From assembly GCF_963678635.1 (NCBI RefSeq), contig NC_087069.1, positions 7,204,633 through 7,264,632 on the forward strand: a DNA stretch of 60,000 nt, given 5' to 3'. This document shows, one piece after another, positions 13,666 to 24,473 of this stretch (within the stretch, counting starts at the first letter, position 1; each line of letters starts with the position of its first letter). The notes beneath the pieces are model-generated. The model ran no database searches and was not told the DNA's origin. It was given only the letters and a program-made list of their open reading frames with translations. The translations under genes were made by a program, and so were the position numbers. This stretch comes from Symsagittifera roscoffensis. Its lineage: Eukaryota; Xenacoelomorpha; Acoela; Convolutidae.

Positions 13666-14248
13666 AATAATCTTTGCACCTCTGAAATATTTTGAACTTT
13701 CATTATTCAAAATAACATGCTGACAGACACGAAACGATTCTAGTTCAAAATTAGCCAATAGGATTCATCCAATCCGTCACCTTTTATAACTCTAACACAA
13801 ACCAACTAGACGAAAAATATTAAACTCCAGGCATATCTATAACTATAACTTTGCGACCTCCAGGTCAAAAATAAGCAAACCATTCCAACTTGACAACTAA
13901 AATAAATATCACCATAATATCATAACCCTCCCTTATCTAATAAACCAAAGATCAACAATATTTCCCCAACTCAGACCTCAAATACCCCCCAAACAAATAT
14001 GTTAAATTAGCCTAAAGTAAAAGAACGACCATTTTAATTAGCCTAAAGTATCAAAAACTCAAAAATACCCCAGATCACTTGACAAATAAAAACAAAGAAA
14101 AAGAAGACCTCCCGATCACCATAAAATTCGCCCCCAACAATTTTTCACAAAACTCAACCCACTTGTCAAAAAACCAATAAATAATTCGACCACACTTGAA
14201 AATTGCCTCAAACAACAAAAAATATTCAATCGAGAAGCCATTTCTTAA
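13666..14248 (+). other. spacer between gag-pol and 3' cassette, copy A
   Basis: No ORF of note. It carries two direct copies of TTAGCCTAAAGTA, about 30 nt apart (near 14007 and 14039), which are also present in copy B. This is the expected place for a splice acceptor of an env-type mRNA, but none can be assigned by eye. Confidence 0.4.
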
Positions 14249-14479
14249 ATACTCTTCTCTCGACCAGTCAACATAATTCTTAACCTTCTCATAAACTTTT
14301 TAACGATATTTAAACTTTTAATCATATTTCTTTTTGATACCTTTGAAGCTGTTATAATAATCTTAATCATTTTTTGCAATATTTTTTTAATTTTCTATTC
14401 CCTATTTGAACTATACCTCCAACTTTCAAAAGCTATTGACTATATCCACAGTTACGATTCACAAAACTTATCTAAATGA
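14249..14479 (+). CDS. hydrophobic 76-codon frame, copy A (ATA at the start position)
   Basis: A very hydrophobic frame rich in Ile, Leu and Phe, open for 76 codons. The codon at the start position is ATA where copy B has ATG. Its stop overlaps the next start as ATGA at 14476-14479. Copy B has the ATG but a TAA after 46 codons. The C-terminal half (ending in YIHSYDSQNLSK) is polar. It may encode a small membrane protein; one or both copies are probably damaged. Evidence is frame conservation between two copies only. Confidence 0.4.
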   Translation: MLFSRPVNIILNLLINFLTIFKLLIIFLFDTFEAVIIILIIFCNIFLIFYSLFELYLQLSKAIDYIHSYDSQNLSK

Positions 14480-14664
14480 TACGAACCATTTTTAGTAGAA
14501 CCGATATTTTTTTACTATTTGTAATTTTTATAACATTTCTATCATCCCTCATCTTGACAATATGCAATTGTATGAAAAAAGCAATCATCACATTCGCCCT
14601 AGCAACAATTCTCCTAATTCTTTTTCTAGAAGAGTACTACAATAAACATAAATTTTTTCACTAA
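14476..14664 (+). CDS. small double-TM protein (62 aa), copy A
   Basis: Two hydrophobic segments, about residues 11-31 and 34-53, are separated by a short basic turn (NCMKKA), with a charged tail EEYYNKHK. Copy B encodes a nearly identical protein at 44394-44582, and the differences are conservative. Its ATG overlaps the preceding stop as ATGA. The design resembles small viral membrane proteins (viroporin-like), but no homology is claimed. It sits between gag-pol and env in the 3' cassette. Confidence 0.6.
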   Translation: MIRTIFSRTDIFLLFVIFITFLSSLILTICNCMKKAIITFALATILLILFLEEYYNKHKFFH

Positions 14665-15800
14665 AAGGAATAGATCAAAAACCATCAAAAATTGCTAACC
14701 AACAATCACACAGTCAGTCGTCACCGACATCATCCCAAGAAAACCCAACACCACCTACAACTACCCAAAACCCCCAAACATCTACACGAATTTCTTTTCA
14801 AGATAACCCCTATACCTTTGAAGAACGACACGCTCGCTTATCTGAACCATTAGAACCAGTTCAATGACAAGCACCTCTGAGTGAACCAACATATAACTTA
14901 TACCCAACACTACCACAAGAATTAAGTAGTATACGAAGTCTTAGTCAAAATCAAAATACAGTTGAAATAAATAGACAAATTATACATCGTCGACGAAACA
15001 GAAATTTTCAAACCCCCCGAGTACATTTTGATATACCCCAATCCCCATCACAAAGTACTCCAGAAAACCCCATTGGTATATTACCAGAAACCCCTACGCT
15101 TCTTTCACAACGTAGCACCTCAAGCCTACCCTCAGATTACTTAGGTTCAACACCAACATCTGAACAAATACGTGAAAATCCCTTTAACCCCCCAAACCAA
15201 ACATCACGACTGCCATATTGGACAACACAATCATTCACACAAGGTGAACCAAATTTAATCAATGATCCAATAGACATTTCTACGGATACAACAACATCAC
15301 TACTAGAAACATTATCACTACCATCAACACCATCAATAAGCCAGATTTCACCAACGCCTTTTAACTTAAATTTCCCAAATAACCTCGACGCTAGATATCG
15401 AGAACAATCATCAACAAATATTCCTTTAAGACTAGACTGGAATACATTCACAGCACCTCCACCATTATTTGGACAACACCCAGAAAGTATCCGACTCCAC
15501 AACTGGGCACTCAATAGACTACAATATAGACAAGACATCCACGAAGACATTCGTGATCATAACATCCAAATACTCCAACAAAATAGTCTACAATTAAAAT
15601 TTGAAATCACGGTTAAACTAAACAACATTGCTCAACATCCCTACCCATTAAACCCACCAAATATAACAGCTCAATCACTACCACCACCATTTATAACAAC
15701 TGAAGTAATATACAAATACGACAGATATACCAAAAAGACAATTGGTTACATCACATTTTATAACCCATACTCAGGATTATCATACACATGTATATTCTAA
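14652..15800 (+). pseudogene. ATG-less Pro/Gln-rich ORF, copy A, with one internal stop
   Basis: Counterpart of the 377-codon ATG-less frame of copy B (44591-45724). It is open from 14652 to the stop at 15798-15800 except for TGA at 14865-14867, where copy B has CGA. Most differences from B fall at third codon positions, the signature of past protein-level selection. The end overlaps the env start by 13 nt. The frame also overlaps the end of the 62-aa ORF here, which is not the case in B. Confidence 0.6.
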
Positions 15801-18404
15801 AAGTATTAATTTTTCTCCAACTCTTTTTTCTAGTAATCTCCAACCAGAACATAAATCCTTCCCCCCGCACAGGACCCCAAGATTTATTAGTAACACATTA
15901 CGATTGTGAAGAAAATGAACAAAAAACACTACATAATATGCAATAAATCAAGTATCACAATGCGAAACAGAACCACAAGCTATAGAAACTACAAATGTAA
16001 TAGCGACACTCTATTCAAAAGCCCGAGCAACAACAGTTATAGGATACAAATTCACAGCAACATTTTCTGAAAAGAAAGTACATTGTTCACAAGTCTCAAA
16101 TGGAAATAAAAACCGACTTGACCACGAATCATTCTACCAGAGTAATATCGAACGACTTTTACATCTCAATCCCGAAGATTCTAAAAACGAGTTACTCAGA
16201 CTAAATATCACAAGAAATAAAAACACAGATAGAAGGTTAGTATATTTCCAAGTTTTTACAGATTCTGTACATCAAGCAGAACTTGAAAGATATCAAGGAC
16301 ATAAAAAACTAGATGAAAAATACCCATACAACGGCGCACACGGAAGATTAACTTATGACATACACGATAAACACTGGATACCACACATTGGTATAAATAA
16401 CCCATCAAACTGCAAAGCAGACAGAAAAAATAAAGGATATCAAGAAATAATGTTTTTCGATTGGAAAATACAACTCGAAAAAATACAACTCACACGCGAT
16501 TTATCTGACAACACAATGATCTATCAAGGAATTAGATTACCTTGTAAAAACGATGAAGGCTATTGTGACCCTACAACACGAACACAAGCAACAATTGTTT
16601 GGTTCCCCGAAGACACATGTACAACATTTCAAGTAGCAAAAATACACGCTCGAAGGGTAAAATTTCACGAAAAATATTTTATACGGTCAATTCCATATGA
16701 ACAAGTAAATCCATCACGAAAACTAAGTTCTAATTTTAGAAACATACACAATATAGAAAATAAATTGACACGTTTTCAAATATATCAAGAAACAGAGCTT
16801 GCATGTAAATACAAAAACCCACTTCACAAAACACAATACTCCGAAATATTAGTTGAGTACGAAAAAGGATTCGACATGACCACTGGAAAAATAAAAATCG
16901 ACCCATACGCCACAAGTCATCCTATAAACGAAGCAACATCATATATACCAGTTAATTTTCAAAAAAGTATAGGTCAACCTGGTGGACATCTAAAGCCCCA
17001 TGACACTAGAAGCACACGTTTACAAGAACTATCACTAATGAATAGTACATATTTCGGTAATATCCACTATGATATTCAATTAGATATGAAATTAGACTAC
17101 ACAATTAGCCGAATTTTTCAAGAAATGTCACTCTCTGAATTAGAAACGCTTCACCAACTACGCGAATTAGAAAGAACACAAATCTTACAATCACTAGCAC
17201 TAGCAGTACTAAAAATACCCTACGCAGGATATTTACTATCAGGAAATAGATCAAATTTTTTAGATTACGAAGGAAACATTTTATGGTTTTATACCTGTAC
17301 CAAAAAAGTATCACCACTATATGTTTTTGAAGATAAACGATGCTATAAAAGAATTCCTATCTTTTATAAGAATAAAGTACATTTCGTTGACACACTTTCA
17401 AGACGAACCTATTTCTGGGATCCGCAGTTCCATGTGGATCAGAAAATAGCCACAATGTAGTACAACTGAACCCTGATGAAGATAAATATTACCTTCTTAC
17501 CCCATACCCCACATTAATGCAATCACTCAAAAAATTTTCACCAGAAAGCATTAGAGCTATTGCTCGAAACCCAAATATCGACTTACAATCAATTGGAATA
17601 TTTTCAAAATCCGATATCCAACATCACATTAGAACACAACAATTCCAAGAATTATTAACACAAATGGACACTATACAAAGACAATCAATTGACCAAAACT
17701 TACGCAAACTTGCCGAAACCGCAGGATTTGCAGATATTTATACACAAGATTATAGCGGATATTTTAAAGACATTAAAGACTATATATATCTAAACGGTGA
17801 AAAATACCGACCACAAGATATCTCACCTATAAATATTTTTAGCTTTGTTACACTAAAAAATGAAATTCTTGATTTTCTAGGATGGCCTTATTACATCTTA
17901 GAAAAGTTGACTATTCTATACGCAATGTTTAACTTTATAGGATTTCTTTTTTCACTCTTAAAAGGAATCTATAACACATGTGCTATACACACACAAGTCA
18001 ATAGACAAGCAAGTGTAGCACGCACACTAATTGCAGGATTCTTTGGAATTTTTTCATCATCAATAAACAAAATCCTTTTAGACGCACAAATAAAAGAATA
18101 CAACACAAAAATAGCAACAAGACAAAACACATACGACGAAGAACATAAAAATGTAGAAATAACGCCTACAGCACCACAGTTACCACCCCTACCACATAAC
18201 CATCCATTATGCCTAGTCCCACGAAATTTTCGAAATTTAGCAATAGCACATAATCCAAATTTCAGACCAACCATATCACAAAGTCCCATTCAACATATAA
18301 TGACACATCATTCACAAGATGAAAATACATATGAACAAATTATAGAACAACCCCATACCACCGCTTTTCAGTCTCAAAATAAAATTTTTTTTAGCCCACG
18401 ATGA
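15788..18404 (+). pseudogene. env: envelope-like glycoprotein gene, copy A, two frameshifts
   Basis: Same gene as 45712-48330. It begins with the same signal peptide. It carries a single-base deletion near 15934 and a frameshift near 17420, splitting it into three frames. The longest piece (16450-17460 from its first ATG) covers the central ectodomain, and 17517-18404 covers the C-terminal part with the membrane segments. The stop overlaps the start of the next ORF as ATGA (18401-18404). No full-length product is possible from this copy. Confidence 0.85.
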
Positions 18405-20209
18405 GCCGACAACTTGGATCCCTACACCGCTCAGATTCCCACCCAACCAATCTCAACACTCCAATTACAATAATTCCACTTTTTGCTTTCCCGCCACCCG
18501 ATTTCCCATCTAGTAATATAACATCAGGCATGAATTCAGACACTAATTCACATATTTCAGTTTTATACTCCATTTCACAACTCAACAACCCTAATATTGA
18601 AACCCCTGATGAATTTGCAGACTCTGAACCATCTCCATCCAATAATTTTCAAACCAACTCCTCAAATTTTTCAACACCCCCTTTTCAACCAATCCCACCA
18701 AATAACCCACTCCCATCCATTTCTACACCCTCTTACGCTTCCCAAGTCACCCCAACCTACTCTTCATTTCATTCAGACCGATCATCCAATTCTCCAGATA
18801 CTCCCCAAATCTCCCAAGAACTAGATAATTTTATCACCCTACAACAACAACCCTTTCACCTTGACACCCCCACTATAAATCAGATTTCATCCACAATAGA
18901 ATCATCAAACCCACCTACCCCTACACTCTCTTCAGCTTATACCGCATCATTAGCACCATCATCCACACCCACCGAATCATCAAATAGCACTAATAGAGCT
19001 TATCGCACTTTCAAAAGAAAATTTCCCAACCATCCTTTTCCAACAAAACCATGAACAGCCCGTGAATATATTAATCATCCAAATCACACTAACACGAAAG
19101 ATTTTTTAACAATCACCCTACCTTCGTTTCCACAGTATACCTTAAACACCCCTCATGACACTAATGACACACGTAGCTTTGTAGACGAACATGTTTTAAT
19201 GCCTACACTTCATTGGACATCATATTATCATTTTACTAATACCCTTTGCCTACCATTATCTAATACTCACATCGATATAGAAAGAAATCAAGATATGCTA
19301 TACCGACTCACCACACCACTAACACATAGACAATTTACTTATATAGGATATAAAAAATCACTAAAAACATACACTGCACCCCGAGCTAACGAATTTACGC
19401 TAGAATATTACAATCATAACATCATCCGAGCTAACCAAGACCAATTTTTAGATGATGATCGCTTCGCTAACCCACAAATCACAGAAAAATTCTTCATCAA
19501 AACACCATATGTATTTACACTCAATATATTTGATCGCAAATTCGACCACGTCATTTCTGAAGCACTAACCGACATGCAAGCTTACGAAAGTTTTAAAGAA
19601 AGATTTCAATTATTTTCACTAACCTTCAATTTCCTTGCACCACATGTTAGCGATTTGCACTGCTCACACGACATTATGTTACGCACTAAACAAACCCACA
19701 CATATACATATTATCGCTTCATACAAAATCATTTTGACCTGCACACTCCATCAAGACAACCACACCACCGTTTTCAGTTTATTAACTCTAAATACACTTC
19801 ACCATTTTTCCTTGACTTCAAATATTGCATCAAAGATACTAACCTTCACGGTATTCTTCGCAATTATGATCCCGTAACCCAAATATATATTTTTTGTCCC
19901 GTCACGAAGACCCTTAATGCAGAAGAATCCAGACCCTTCCTTATCCCACATGAATTTATTCAACCTATAGAAATCCCAATATTAGAATTCATCCACAACA
20001 CTAAATACAATCACAAATTGTATAATCTCATCCAAAACACACCTTATGAGTTTGCAGTTGGCACTGAAGAACTAAAAACCATTAAAGCACTTCAATTGCT
20101 TTGGCCACTGCTTCATACTAAAAACATCATTCGCATACTAGCAAAATTACTAACAAATTCCGACATAATACACGACATCTTCCCCCACGGTTTTTTCCCC
20201 GACGACTAA
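18401..20209 (+). pseudogene. 3' orphan ORF, copy A, one in-frame stop
   Basis: Counterpart of the 601-aa ORF at 48327-50132. TGA at 19052-19054 replaces a glycine codon, cutting the Ser/Pro-rich N-terminal region (217 aa) from the conserved C-terminal domain, which stays open from an internal ATG at 19199 to 20209 (336 aa). The protein ends GFFPDD as in B and D. Function unknown. Confidence 0.8.
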
Positions 20210-20212
20210 CAG

Positions 20213-20290
20213 GTAAGTATAATTTATACATATTCTTCACTAATAAATTCAAATTAAAAACTAACCATTCTTTATCCATGTCTCATTTAG
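20213..20290 (+). other. candidate short intron just after the last stop, copy A
   Basis: CAG|GTAAGTAT follows the TAA stop by three bases. Candidate acceptors are TTTAG at 20286-20290 and a second TTTTTAG ending at 20298. The same arrangement is found in copy B and in D. It is not confirmed by any transcript. Confidence 0.5.
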
Positions 20291-20298
20291 ATTTTTAG

Positions 20299-21801
20299 TC
20301 TTCATCCCACGATCATCTGCAAAAAACACAAAAGAAAAATAAAAAATAGAAAACTTCTTCAAATTCTTCAGAACTATATTAATATTTTTCACCAGCTAAA
20401 TTAAATAAAATTCATACCAATGTAGTAAATTAATTTATAAATTCTTTCCCCACAAGCAGTAAATCTAGTAGTGATGAAAATTTGTAACTTAGTTTTTCCC
20501 CAAAACTAGCAGTAAAATTGAAATTGTATGTAGTAAATTGATAAGACGAAAATGCAGTACTAACCTTTTGATATTTTCATTCATTCGCACAAGAATTCTA
20601 TCCAAACTCGCACAGCTCGCCCACGAAGAATTGTTTAAATAAAGAATTTCAGTTTTAAGTTTTCACACTCAACAACTCTAACACACGATAACAAGTTTCA
20701 AACTTTCCTTTAACCCGGTTGGAAAGGAATTATATACTAAACAAAACTAACCAACGCAGCTTACTAAACACCACAACACATAGAATAACAGCATGACTAA
20801 GAAAAGGAAACCAACGGTACCCAAACCGGATTAACCCAGTTTAAAACTGGATAATTTATTCTTTTGAAGACTATTATAAAGTCTAAGAAAGAAATAATAA
20901 AACACAAAAAAGTCGAAAGACAAACCCATACCAAAAACAATTTGATTTTTGAAAAAAGGACACAACCAACGAAACATAAGAAAAACCACCACAAACCCGA
21001 CATAAAACGTTATCACATAACAGGACCTCTCACAGAAACCGCACGAAATCATACTCCCACTCCTGGCCTAACCAACCAGAGAGGACGTCCTGAGCATGCT
21101 CTATAGCCGGCCTAACCCACCGCGCTACATCCACGCTTTGTGACCACACTTCTATTTTTAATAAGAGGTACTCAAGGGTGAGTAACTCTTCAAAATAACC
21201 GAACTAAAACAAAAAGCTTTTGTGAAAACAAATAACCAAAATCATAATTAAAACACTGAACTAATAAAAATTTTATAAAATGTAAATTATACCTTACAGT
21301 ATATAGATCAGCATACAACACCAAAGACGAACATCCAAAGACAAAATGACCCCACTACACTCGAAAAAGAATGGCCAACCACAATCAATATGCCGTCTAC
21401 AATCACAACTCAAACGATTTAGAGTACGACTTGACTTCGCAGAAACGGACTTCATTGAACTAGACCAATGACCACCTCGATGTTCAAGTATACGTACAGA
21501 TCCGAGTAACCAGGCATCCCCTCCACGCACAATCTCCACGCCATTCCCAGACAAGGTCAAACACAAAAGAAGTTCTCTACATGAAACAGAAAAATCTGTC
21601 ATAGCCAACCATTCTGAGATCAGATTTGAGTTTGTTGCGAAAACCCAGTCGTTGTCATAAGAAGACACAACAATTGATCCTGGAACTTCTCTAACAAGAG
21701 AACCCAGAAGAAATATGATGTTCGCCAAATACCAACGTCCATCATCCATCCTTTGAATTGCAGAAAGACAATTCTAAAAAACTCCGTAAAACCCGGATGG
21801 G
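20299..21801 (+). other. 3' noncoding region with polypurine tract, copy A
   Basis: About 1.5 kb without a sense-strand gene. Features: repeated GCAGTAAAT-type motifs after C-runs (20455-20540), a CCAGTTTAAAACTGG near-palindrome (about 20838-20852), a possible tRNA-derived antisense segment (21040-21150), and the GGATGGG purine tract directly before the 3' LTR. A 151-codon minus-strand frame (21294-21749) is open here but shortened in B. Confidence 0.55.
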
Positions 21802-22211
21802 TGGAACCTGATCTAAACTACATTTTATGATTGGATAAATTAGATATTTTATCACTGTAAAGTATTTAATATTAACCAATCATGATCCATCTAACTAACA
21901 ACCCACTTATTTGTAAGTGCTGAAATTACTTGTAATTTCAGCACCAGAGAGATTTGAATTTAACTTAGAAATTAGTTGCCTCTCCAAGAGAACTTCAGCA
22001 GCCGCAATAAACCAGTATACCCTAGATCTATTGAGCCTAGCAGAGACTAGTTAAACAACCTGAGACTAGATAGTATAAGAGTAAGATTAGGATCGGTATT
22101 AGACTAAGAAGTTGCACGAATCTATCCGGCCGAAAACAAGATAGCGTGATGAGCAGACGGTGTACCCTATCCGAAATTACTCTATGAGTTAACCACATCG
22201 GTTATAACTCA
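21802..22211 (+). repeat. 3' LTR of element A
   Basis: Partner of 3313-3721; it differs by three substitutions and one inserted T by my reading. AATAAA is at 22006-22011 and the hairpin at 21917-21944. It is followed by CTGG (22212-22215), the right target duplication. Confidence 0.95.
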
Positions 22212-22320
22212 CTGGTGATAAAACTAACCAGAAGTTTTTTGGGACTGAATCAGTTCCACTCAAAATAATATTCATTATTCGATTTTTTGAGCTGTTATAA
22301 GTATTGACTGGTCTAAGAAA

Positions 22321-22458
22321 ATGTTAGCGAAAAGTTGTCTTTTATTTCTGGTTATAGCTTTTGTTTCCAATGGAGCTAGTGGATTGTCTTACCAGCAGAA
22401 TGGGGGATCAAGTGTGACAGTTTCTCCCAATTCCGGAAGCAAACATGGTCGTCTTTGA
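22321..22458 (+). CDS. putative small secreted peptide (45 aa), host locus copy 1
   Basis: An ATG-initiated frame of 45 codons with a classical signal peptide (MLAKSCLLFLVIAFVSNGAS) followed by a Gly/Ser-rich tail ending SKHGRL. A TATAAG lies about 25 bases upstream. The inverted paralogue at 53097-53234 keeps the same length, start, stop and signal peptide but differs at about nine residues, mostly outside the signal. It could be a short secreted peptide gene or the first exon of a longer gene; a TTTCAG follows the stop by about 30 bases. No family is recognised. Two independently open copies are the main support. Confidence 0.45.
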   Translation: MLAKSCLLFLVIAFVSNGASGLSYQQNGGSSVTVSPNSGSKHGRL

Positions 22459-23190
22459 TTTTCAAAATCTACCATTTCAGTCATCTCTAAAATTTATGAA
22501 TAGCGCTCAAAGAAACCAATTAGTTTTCTTAAAACTAAAAGAATCCAAAACATTCGTTCTTTTAACCTTTAGATTTTTCTAGACCAACTTTCACTTTCTT
22601 TACTCTAATAACTTCTGCTCTTTTTCCATGTTATCAGAATATCTTATTCAATACCATAAAATGTTTTCAAAGTGATCATCTAAACTAACTTCATTTTTAT
22701 TGGAATTTATCCATTTTACACGAGAATCTTTTAAACTTTTATACAACATTGAAAACAACTGTCTGTGCGCCATTAGTTTTTTTACCAGTTGGTCTGCTCG
22801 TAGAAAAATGTCAAAAAATGACCCAGAAAATTCAAAAACTTAAACAGAATTTGTCGTAATACTGCTAATGATATATATTTTACATGGGCTCATACCTCCA
22901 AAATGCTGTTTTGCGAAAACTTGATAACGATTTGATTCTTAGATACCTAACATACAGGTTTTTTCTTTTTTTTACGATCATTTATCCACGAGGGATAGGA
23001 CCAACACACGAGCTGTACAGCTCATCACGGCGAAACGCTGTTGTGCCCCTGCTTAAGATTTTTTCGTATTTTTATGGAGGGATAATACAAAAAGACAAAG
23101 TAGAAATCAATTTCATTGGCTAACATCTAGTATTAGTCAAATTTTTTAGTCCCAATTCACCATTAAATTGAATATTTCAGTGGCACAATT

Positions 23191-23361
23191 ATTTAGTTTC
23201 CGGTTTGATCTTTTTTAGTTTCCGGTTTGATCTTATTTAGTTTCCGGTTTGATCTTATTTAGTATACGGTTTGATCTGATTTAGTTTCCGGTTTGATCTT
23301 ATTTAGTTTCCGGTTTGATCTTATTTAGTTTCCGGTTTGATCTTATTTAGTTTCCGGTTTG
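23191..23361. repeat. 22-bp minisatellite, about 8 units
   Basis: Eight units of ATTTAGTTTCCGGTTTGATCTT type; the fourth is variant (AGTATACGG), and the second and last are slightly altered. The array recurs at 25013-25183 through the tandem duplication. The inverted host paralogue has only about two units (52321-52363), so the array expanded in this copy. Confidence 0.9.
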
Positions 23362-23676
23362 TTCACCCTGTCTCACCTCGAATCAATCATTTGGGGCATC
23401 GAATTTTTGTGAAATCAATTGCTGAACATGAGCTTGATTATTTTTCCCCAATTATTCACAAGAAGTAAACGAAACCAAACTTAAATTTTGTTTCCAGACA
23501 ACCGCGACCAATTTTTGTTAGTTCGACGGCATAACTGACTGTTATTTGTAACAACTAATACTTAGCAGATTCAAGAGATGTGTTTGCTGTTTTCGCGAAC
23601 GAAAAAATATCCGCAACTGGCATAATCAAACAAAAATCGATCAAACAATTAGTTAAAAGTTAGCTTTCCCAGTTTT

Positions 23677-23759
23677 TGGAACCAGATCTAAACTATATTT
23701 TATTATAAACTATAGCATGTCGAGCAGACGGTGTACCCTATCCAAAATTACTCAACGAG
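23677..23759 (+). repeat. internally deleted 5' LTR of element D, copy 1
   Basis: The first 30 or so bases (TGGAACCAGATC...) and the last part (GAGCAGACGGTGTACCC...) match the family LTR; about 300 bases between them are missing. The flanking TTTT (23673-23676) matches TTTT after the distal LTR end (28234-28237), a possible 4-bp duplication, though of low complexity. Confidence 0.7.
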
Positions 23760-24456
23760 CTACAATCGCTCTACGACTACAAAGAAACTTACCTTTACAT
23801 GGTCGTACGGCAAAAGCCAACACAAACTTTTATATTTAGAATTTTACTAGCAAGGAATTTAGATTTTCATTTGCAAACATAAAATCTTGAAAGAATATCT
23901 TGAATGATTATTCCAGGCGCTAAACCAAATTTACTATTGTACGAATCATTTCACGAAAAATTTCAAACGTTTTCACTAACCTTCCATTTCCTCACACCAA
24001 AAGAACGTGATTTGCACTGTTCACATGACATCATGTTGAGAACTAAACAAACTTATTATCATACTTATTATCATTTTATCCAAACTCATTTTCATTTACA
24101 CACACCATCACGACAACATCACCACAGATTTCAATTCATCAATTCTAAATACACCACATCATTTTTCCTAAATTTCACGTATTGTATCAAAAATACTAAC
24201 CTTTAAGGCATCCTCCGGATTTATGATCCAATCACCCAGATGTATATTTTTTCTCCCCTCACCAAGACCTTCAACGAAGAAGAATCCCGACCCCTAATAG
24301 TCCCGAATGAACATATTCAACCTATAGAAGTACCCATTTTAGAATTCATCCACAAAACTGAATACAATCACAAAATTTATAATCTAATTGAGAACACACC
24401 TCACGAGTTTGCAGTAGGCACCGAAGAACTGAAAACCATAAAAGCACTTCATTTGC
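23760..24456 (+). pseudogene. element D body, copy 1: leader micro-ORF remnant joined to 3' orphan ORF remnant
   Basis: The leader segment (remains of the micro-ORF and the GCGCTAAAC motif) passes near 23925 directly into the C-terminal domain of the orphan ORF, so gag-pol and env are entirely deleted. The orphan ORF remnant is cut by TAA at about 24204 and then continues at 24240-24456. The fusion point is not at GT/AG sites, so deletion rather than retrocopying of a spliced RNA is likely. Its sequence is more diverged than A, B and C are from each other. Confidence 0.75.
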
Positions 24457-24473
24457 ACTTCAAAAACCATAAA

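Larger units (their letters stand above)
3313..22211 (+). mobile_element. giant Ty3/gypsy-type env-bearing LTR element, copy A (defective)
   Basis: An 18.9-kb element bounded by 409/410-bp LTRs that start TGGAAC and end ACTCA. It is flanked by the 4-bp duplication CTGG (3309-3312 and 22212-22215). The uninterrupted host sequence survives in inverted orientation near 53343-53346, where CCAG occurs once. The gene order is that of copy B. Gag-pol, the ATG-less ORF, env and the 3' orphan ORF all carry stops or frameshifts; the leader ORF, the 155-aa ORF and the 62-aa ORF are open. The two LTRs differ by three substitutions and one single-base indel by my reading, so insertion was recent. Confidence 0.95.
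22653..24456. repeat. 1.8-kb tandem duplication, copy 1
   Basis: Repeated at 24474-26278 with an offset of 1821-1822 bases and few differences. The unit joins the right part of the host locus (with minisatellite) to the left part of element D. A 17-base filler at 24457-24473 contains repeats of ACCATAAA, the same bases that begin the unit, which suggests a microhomology-mediated duplication. Confidence 0.9.

Noticed and set aside
23010-23031. Palindrome GAGCTGTACAGCTC near CGAAAC, considered as a hammerhead ribozyme
   Set aside because: The CTGATGA and GAAA core elements are not in the right order on either strand.
22884-23123. 79-codon frame duplicated at 24706-24945
   Set aside because: The two copies are identical only because of the tandem duplication. 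The inverted paralogue has a length change in a T-run that shifts the frame, so it is probably noncoding.
23191-23361. 22-bp repeats considered as a CRISPR array
   Set aside because: The units are contiguous without spacers and the context is eukaryotic; it is a minisatellite.
23910-23935. Leader-to-3'ORF joint in element D as a retrocopied splice product
   Set aside because: The joint does not coincide with GT/AG boundaries in copies A or B; a simple deletion explains it better.
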